A DNA stretch of 64,000 nucleotides from Amyloporia xantha (Eukaryota > Basidiomycota > Agaricomycetes > Polyporales > Adustoporiaceae): NCBI GenBank assembly GCA_036971615.1, contig JAYKKR010000004.1, forward strand, positions 1,736,001 through 1,800,000, given 5' to 3'. How positions within the stretch are numbered: position 1 is the first letter of the stretch; each line of letters starts with the position of its first letter. Under the pieces are notes generated by a model. The model was not told the DNA's origin, searched no databases, and worked only from the letters and a program-made list of their open reading frames with translations. Shown in pieces: positions 58,173-64,000 of this stretch. A program made the position numbers and the translations under genes.

Positions 58173-59892
58173 ATGTCGGAACACGCAGACGAGCTAGGTG
58201 AGCACATCATGTAGATATCCTCACGCCAACCTGCGCTCACTCCCCTCAGCCCGCCAAATACTAGACTTCGACTCCTCGCCCATCAGAGGTGATGCCCCTC
58301 GCCCTACCCTGGACTTCGAGTCCTCGCCCATCAGAGGGGATGTCCCTCGCCCAACTCTGGACTTCGACTCCTCGCCCATCAGAGGGGATGTTCCTCGCCC
58401 AATTCTGGATGTGGTGTCTTCGCCTTCGCCTTCGCCTTCACGCACTCTGCCACCAGCGCGTACGCTTGGCGATTTGTCCGCATCGCCATCGCCATCCCCG
58501 CCGCCGCTAAACTTTCGCTTTGCTATGTCGCCAACGCCTGACCTTGCCAACGTTCAGGGGGATCTGCACAACGTAGCACTCCTCTCGATATGCCGCCACC
58601 GCCGTCCGCGCCTACTTCAAAAAGACGTGTGGACCTCGTCTTCCCCCAATTAACGTCCCCTCAACTACGTAGGCCCACAATGCAGTCGGCATCTTCCCAA
58701 GATATAGATCTCTTCCGTCCATCGCTCAACATTTCGCCCTCACCGCCGAATACCTCGCTATCAAGACAACCGTTGGATTTCACCTCGCAATCGCGAATGC
58801 AGACCTCACCTTTTAGATCCGCCCTGGACCTTTCGCCATCGCAGGTAAACACCCCATTGCACCGTCCACAGCTTGACCTGGAGGCATCTCCAGAGCGAGT
58901 GCACAGCGCCCAGCCTACCTTCGAGTCGCCTGTCCCTCATCGTGCACACCTCGACTTGTCGCCATCGCTGTCTCAGTCCTCCAGCTCCGCGATCAGCTGG
59001 ATCTCCGGCCACTCCATCCCCAGGTATGTCCACACTCATGTTTTTAAACCTATTTCCTACTGACACTCCATTCCTCTACTATTGAAGATAGAGGCGCGCC
59101 TATGGATGGCGTCGTGGATGGCGGCGTGGATGGCGGCGTGGACGGCGGGATGGACGGCGGGATGGACGGCGCACTTGATCACGACCTTGCGCATAGCCAA
59201 GATGGCGATGTTGACATGGCGGATGAGCGCCTCATCCAACTCAATCGCCAGGTATTTTGCCTCGCTTTCTCTTGCCTTTGTGTTTGAATACTCATAGACA
59301 GTACCTTGACATTATAAATGAGGTGTTGGACGAGCACAACATACCCCGCGGTCCTCTGGTAAGTGAAAGCCCTCCATCGCCTTCATCGTCATGCTGATAC
59401 CACTCCAGGACTTGGAGGCACACCGTCAGCGGCTCAGAGACCGTGGCCAGGATCTCCCTCGTACCTTCGCCCTCGCTCCCATTCTGGATCACGACGAGGA
59501 CATCATTGACTCAAGTAAGTACAGCGAAATTCACCCTTTCACCATACTTAAATATGCAAAGAATTGGAGAATCCATACTTTGATGATGGCAGAGGCCACT
59601 CCCCCAATAGCGCCATGAACGCCATCGAGATTAAATTCGGTATGACTCTGCGCTCGCAATTTGCCATTCGCTAAAGAAAACAATAGAAGGTTTTCCTCGC
59701 GGAAGCGAAGAAAACTTGATGTTCCTTCAAGCGCAATCCCTGAGCGAGAGGTTACGACGTATAGAAGAGGACATTGACGTCGCCAACGCAATCTTGAAGC
59801 TGCACCAGCCCATCAAATCCTTGCTCACAGCCAAGCCACCGCAGGGCGGGACCACTGGGGTTGAAGCCATGATGTGGAATGGCGAGATATAA
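58173..59892 (+). CDS. RSPIDL-type repeat protein, element 3
   Basis: Start at 58173 (MSEHADEL before a GTGAGC donor), counterpart of MDSDIDN. Exon 2 holds three tandem 48-base units giving LDFDSSPIRGDVPRPT (58262-58410), then further SP-rich motifs such as SLNISPSP, LDFTSQS, LDLSPSQ, LDLEASPE and LDLSPSLS. So the (S/T)P plus acidic/leucine theme is kept but the exact RSPIDL word is lost. A later exon has the Asp-Gly-Gly minisatellite (59100-59165). The terminal exon keeps the layout of the family: LMFLQAQSLSERLRRIEEDI, then DVANAILKLHQP, ending at 59890-59892. Orthology rests on position, exon 1, the motif theme and the helical end; sequence identity is low. Single-base breaks near 58600 and 59660. 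Confidence 0.55.
59100..59165 (+). repeat. 12-base coding minisatellite
   Basis: Five to six units of GGATGGCGGCGT or GGACGGCGGGAT, coding for Asp-Gly-Gly-Val/Met in the frame of the RSPIDL-type gene. It is rich in TGGCG, the short word common through element 3. Confidence 0.75.
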
Positions 59893-60089
59893 TTCGTTAT
59901 ACAGTATATACTCCGATGTCGTTGGCATCAAGGACAAAATGTAGTCACAGAATATTGAGTTGCTTTACCAATATACGCGAACACATGACCTGGCGGCGCC
60001 GATACCGCGCCATGAAAATACCATCCCAGTGGGCATACCAGGCCCATAAGCGCGGCGCGCCATGATGCGTGATATGAATACCACTGCAT

Positions 60090-60566
60090 CCACCATCGGC
60101 CGACGCTACTTGAAGGCGATAATATACCACGGAAATATGGCGCACTCGGCCGCGCCGTGTCTAAAGGCTATATTATACCCTCTCGGCCGACGCTACTTGA
60201 AGGCGATAATATACCACGGAAATATGGCGCACTCGGCCGCGCCATGTCTACAGGCTATATTATACCCTCTCGGCCGACACTACTTGAAGGCGATAATATA
60301 CCACAGAAATATGGCACACTCGGCCGCGCCGTATCTAAAGGCTATATTATACCCTCTCGGCCGACGCTACTTGAAGGCGAGAATATACCAGGGAAATATG
60401 GCGCACTCGGCCGCGCCGTATCTACAGGCTATATTATACCCTCTCGGCCGACCCTTCACTGCAGGCTATAGCGATGGTGTCGGCCGACGTCCGCTCTCCT
60501 TACTAAGTAATAAAAATTTCACCCATATCTCTCCCTATAGAGTAGGCTATAGTGACTGTATGGTGT
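60090..60566 (-). repeat. Right subterminal array and terminal repeat of element 3
   Basis: TCGGCCG at 60096, 60183, 60270, 60357 and 60444 (steps of 87), with a second CGGCCG 50 bases after each (60147, 60234, and so on), giving the 50/37 alternation. Then CACTGCAGGCTATAGCGATG and the terminal repeat ending TGACTGTATGGTGT. It is the inverted counterpart of 42398-43130. The open frame over the array is an artefact. Confidence 0.9.
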
Positions 60567-63500
60567 GATGAACGAACGACCACCGGTGGTGCGAGCAGGG
60601 AAGAAGAGGATACACTTAACGCGGGAGGGAGGACTTGTAGTGCCGGAAGGGAGCGGGAGGAGCGGGAAGGAAGGATTCTGGGTAGAAGAAGACGAGGTGG
60701 TACATGCGTACGCCTACAAGAAGGTAGTGAACAAGGTAAGGCCGGTGGCGACGACGCTACCTGAAGAATTTCGAATCGTGCGAAGAGCGCCAGGGGACCC
60801 CCTGAGGAACCTACCGGAACTGCCTCATCGGCCGCCCGAGTTCCACCCGCAGGGGCGTTATACGGACGAGCGGAGGAAGGCGTTGGACGTAGGGGGAGGG
60901 GGATTCCTGTGGCCAGAGGAAGTGAAGTTGGTGGACTTTTTAGTGGGACAGCACGAGCGGGTGTTCGCCTGGGACGAGACGGAGAAGGGAAGGTTCTCGG
61001 ACGAATACTTCGACCCGGTCATGATTCCGACGGTGGAACACGTTCCGTGGGTGCTGAAGAACATCCCTATCCCGCCGGGAATCTTTGATCAGGTTGTACA
61101 AATCATCAAGGACAAGATCGCTTCAGGGGTGTACGAGCCTTCGAACTCGTCGTACCGGTCCAGGTGGTTCTGCGTGGTAAAGAAAGACGGGAAGTCCCTC
61201 CGGTTGGTGCACGATCTACAACCCCTAAATGGCGTAGCTATCAAGGACGCGGCGGTTCCCCCACTGGTAGAACATTTGGCGGAGTCCTTTGGGGGAAGGG
61301 GATGTTATGGGATCCTGGACCTATACGTAGCTTTCGACCAGCGGACCCTGGACGCCCGGTCTCGGGACATCACCTCGTTCCAGACGCCGCTGGGGGCATT
61401 TCGGCTGACCTCGATTCCGATGGGGTATACCAATTCTGCGCAAATTATGCATGGGGATGTGACCTTCATCCTGCAGGACGAGATTCCGCATGTCACGGTC
61501 CCGTTCATCGACGACGTGCCAATTAAAGGGCCAAAGACCCGGTACGAGCTGGAAGGGGGGGGGTATGAGACAATCGAGGGGAACCCAGGGATAAGGCGAT
61601 TCGTGTGGGAACACCTACAGAACGTAAATCGGGTGTTGCAACGGATCGGGAACGTGGGAGGGACGTTCTCGGGGAAGAAGGCGTATTTGTGCGTTCCAGA
61701 GGTGGTGGTGGTAGGGCACCGATGCACGTACGAGGGGAGGGTCCCGGAGGAGTCCCGAGTGCAGAAGATCAAGGATTGGCCGCGGTGCGAGACGGTAACA
61801 AACGTGCGAGGATTTTTGGGGACCTGCGGGCTGGTGCGGATGTTCGTAAAGGACTTCGGAAAAATGGCGCGCCCACTCAACGACCTGCTTCGGAAGGGAG
61901 CCGACTTCGTATGGGAGGAGGCGCAGGAGGACGCTATGCGGAAGCTGAAGGACGCAGTAATCAACTCGCCCGCGCTCGTCCCGATTGACTATGGGTCCGA
62001 ACGGGAGGTGATTCTGGCGGTGGATTCATCGTGGATCGGGGTGGGGTTCGTGATCTTACAGAAAGGGGAGGACGGGAAGAGAAGGCCAAACCGGTTCGGG
62101 TCCATAACGTGGAACGAACGTGAATCCCGATACTCGCAAGCCAAGCTGGAGCTGTTTGGGTTGTTCCGGGCGCTGCGAGCGTGCCGGATCTACATTATCG
62201 GAGTGAAGAAGCTGGTCGTCGAAGTCGACGCCAAATATATTAAGGGGATGCTAAATAACCCAGACATCCAACCAAACGCCACTATCAACAGGTGGATCGC
62301 TGGGATCCTCCTATTCGACTTCAAGCTGGTACACGTGCCGGGGAACGGCATGCGGGGGCGGATGGGCTTTCGCGGCGGGGGCAGCAGAGGAAGACCCGGA
62401 AGAGGAAGATGACTTCAAAGAGTGGATTGACGAGGCCTACGCGTTCACCATGGAGGTCTTGAATACGCCGGGAGGGAAGAGGGACGAAGAGGGACTGATG
62501 GTGTGGTCGCTGGACGCGGGAGAGGGGGTAGAGATCCCAGAGGTCAGCAACGGAGGGGCGCGGGAGGAAAGGGTGCGGAAGGTAGATGAATTTTTACGAG
62601 ACCCGAGGCGGCCGGAAGGAATGGACGAGAGGCAGTTCACCTCGTTCGTCCGTTACGCCAGCAAGTTCTTTGTCAAAGGGGGAGGCTCTGGAAGAAAGAT
62701 AAAGGAGGGAAGCACAAGGTGGTGGTGGAGAAAGGGAAACGGTACGGCCTGATGAAAGAGGCGCACGACTCCCTCGGGCACAAAGGGATCTTCACGGTGC
62801 GCGCCCGGCTCCTCGAACGATTCTGGTGGGTTAGTCTCGATCACGACGTAAAATGGTATGTGGGAAGCTGCCATGAGTGTCAGCTCCGCAAGGCGCACAA
62901 GTACCACATCCCACCGACGGTACCTATGCCGGGGGGGCTGTTTTCGAAGGTGCACATGGACTCGATGCACATGCCAACAGCATATGGGTACACGCATATC
63001 GTCCAAGCGCGTTGTTCCCTGTCATCTTACCCAGAATGGCGGATGCTGCGGAAGGAGACAGGAGTGACGATTGGAAACTTCATCTACGAGGAGCTGCTGT
63101 GTCGGTGGGGAGCGGTGGAGGAGATTGTTACGGATAACGGGACACCGTTTGTCGCGGCGTTGGAACACCTGCGGGAACGGTACAAAATCAACCATATTCG
63201 AATATCAGCGTACAACTCACAGGCGAACGGGATCGTGGAGCGGAGGCACCGGGACGTACGGGAAGCAGCTGTTAAGCTTTGCGGAGGGAACGAGAAGGGG
63301 TGGCCTAAGGTGATGCATGCTGTGTTTTGGGCGGAACGGGTGACGATTCAGAAATCGACGGGCACTTCGCCTTTCTTTATCGCGCACGGGATTGAACCAG
63401 TTTTCCCTTTCGACCTGGCGGAAGCTACTTACTTGGTGCCGCCCGACCGGAAGGAGATCAGCGAAGTGGACCTACTTGAAATCCGGGGGCGCCAGCTGCT

Positions 63501-64000
63501 CAAACGGGCGGAGGATTTGCAGGACGTACGGCGGAGGGTGCTAGCGGCTCGATACGCATCGGTCAAGGATTTTGAGCAGCGGTTCGCACGGACGATCAAG
63601 GATTTTGTGTTTACGGCGGGGGATCTGGTGCTGGTGCGGAACTCACAAATTGAGACGGAACATAGCAGGAAGTCAAAACCCCGGTATTTCGGGCCTATGG
63701 TTGTCATACGGCGTACAAAAGGAGGAGCCTACATACTCGCGGAACTAACAGGAGCGGTGTCGAGACTACGGTACGCGGCGTTCCGTGTGGTACCGTATAA
63801 GGCGCGAAAGGAGGTTGCACTAGACGTGCGCAAGATCGTCGAAGAAGCGGAAGAAGCGCAAAAGGGGTATTAGACGAAATGGAAGTAGGGGATGAAGAGG
63901 TGGGTCGGGAAAGCGAGCAAAAGAGTTATGGGGAGGAAGCGGAAGGGGAGGGATCGAGCGGGGAGGAAGGATCTGACGATGGGGGGGAAGAGTAGGGAAC
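60567..64000 (+). mobile_element. Ty3/gypsy LTR retrotransposon, pol part only
   Basis: Contains reverse transcriptase, RNase H and integrase in the Ty3/gypsy order. The gag, protease and 5' LTR are missing: the sequence starts directly at the end of KDZ element 3 and runs out of the window, so the 3' LTR is not seen. Codon use and G-rich composition differ from the KDZ genes. Confidence 0.85.
60568..63873 (+). CDS. Ty3/gypsy polyprotein, partial: RT, RNase H, integrase
   Basis: Copies the element's RNA to DNA and inserts it. The pre-RT part has LPHRPPEFHPQGRYTDERR. RT: SRWFCVVKKDGKSLRLVHDL, CYGILDLYVAFDQRTL, PMGYTNSAQIMHGDV and the active site FIDDVPIKGP (Phe for the usual Tyr, Asp-Asp kept). 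RNase H: ILAVDSSWIGVGFVI, ESRYSQAKLELFGLFRAL, and VEVDAKYIKGM. Integrase: the HHCC zinc finger (HDSLGHKG ... CHECQLRK) and the catalytic blocks MDSMHMP, VTDNGTPF and SQANGIVERRHRD. Frame breaks of one base in G runs at 62340-62343, 62377-62381 and 62678-62682 separate the RNase H end from the integrase. A short acidic frame (63879-63995) follows the integrase stop and may be its displaced tail. The N-terminal part is truncated by element 3. Confidence 0.9.

Larger units (their letters stand above)
42398..60566. mobile_element. KDZ element 3, reverse orientation
   Basis: An 18.2 kb element. Ends: left GAGCCCATTCAGTCATTATA, right (read inward) ACACCATACAGTCACTATAG, both continuing into the same sequence TAGCCTACTCTATAGGGAGA and on for about 100 bases. 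From left to right: subterminal array, repeated non-coding DNA, WWxW gene (-), CxC2-KDZ transposase (+), TET/JBP (-), HMG-like (+), Zn2Cys6 (-), RSPIDL (+), subterminal array. That is exactly the reverse of the order in elements 1 and 2. No direct duplication is found: AGCTGGGG precedes the left end, GATGAACG follows the right end. Confidence 0.85.

Noticed and set aside
60062..60568. 168-codon frame with KAIIYHGNMAHSAAP-type repeats
   Set aside because: Runs over the right subterminal array of element 3; period 87 is divisible by three, which keeps one frame open by chance.
63879..63995. Separate short acidic gene after the integrase
   Set aside because: Only 38 codons of Glu/Gly-rich sequence; more likely the displaced tail of the polyprotein or spacer before the 3' LTR.

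Overview
The window looks like a gene-free, transposon-packed stretch of a filamentous fungal genome, most likely a mushroom-forming basidiomycete. The evidence is many short spliceosomal introns (about 50-60 bases, GTGAGT/GTAAGT donors), a moderately GC-rich sequence, KDZ (Kyakuja-Dileera-Zisupton) transposases with the CxC2 cysteine cluster, TET/JBP dioxygenases next to them, and a Ty3/gypsy polyprotein of fungal type. I see no housekeeping gene, tRNA, rRNA or CRISPR array.

Layout. 1-3972: old repeats and low-complexity DNA, including (797-1010) an unoccupied relative of the site into which element 1 inserted. 3981-27500: KDZ element 1, about 23.5 kb, flanked by an 8-base direct repeat GGTACTAG. 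27509-28237: the rest of its target repeat. 28238-42397: KDZ element 2, with one intact end and its transposase gene cut at the first exon. 42398-60566: KDZ element 3, about 18 kb, in the opposite orientation, with long subterminal repeat arrays on both sides. 60567-64000: a Ty3/gypsy pol region that begins exactly where element 3 ends.

The three elements carry the same gene set in the same relative order and orientation although their sequences are well diverged: (a) a protein with repeated R-S-P-I/V-D-L peptides spread over small exons; (b) a long coiled-coil protein with a Zn2Cys6-like cysteine cluster, divergently transcribed from (a); (c) a large acidic/basic protein with an HMG-box-like helix region; (d) a TET/JBP 2-oxoglutarate/Fe(II) dioxygenase, divergent from (c); (e) the CxC2-KDZ transposase; and, in elements 1 and 3, (f) a small protein with a WWxW...PxWW signature. 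Element 1 also has a second, mirror-image copy of the (a)-(b) pair at its other end and two copies of (f). The ends share CGGCCG sites in phased arrays (36-37 and 50 bases alternating, period 86-87), which look like transposase or accessory-protein binding sites. The working picture is a large DNA transposon that travels with its own DNA-modifying enzyme and several putative DNA- or chromatin-binding proteins.

Nearly every long gene, including the gypsy polyprotein, is broken by single-base shifts, very often in homopolymer runs. This looks at least partly like sequencing or assembly error, so I annotate these as genes with frame breaks rather than as pseudogenes, except where a larger lesion is visible. 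Exon boundaries are read by eye from splice sites and from comparison of the copies; they are approximate.
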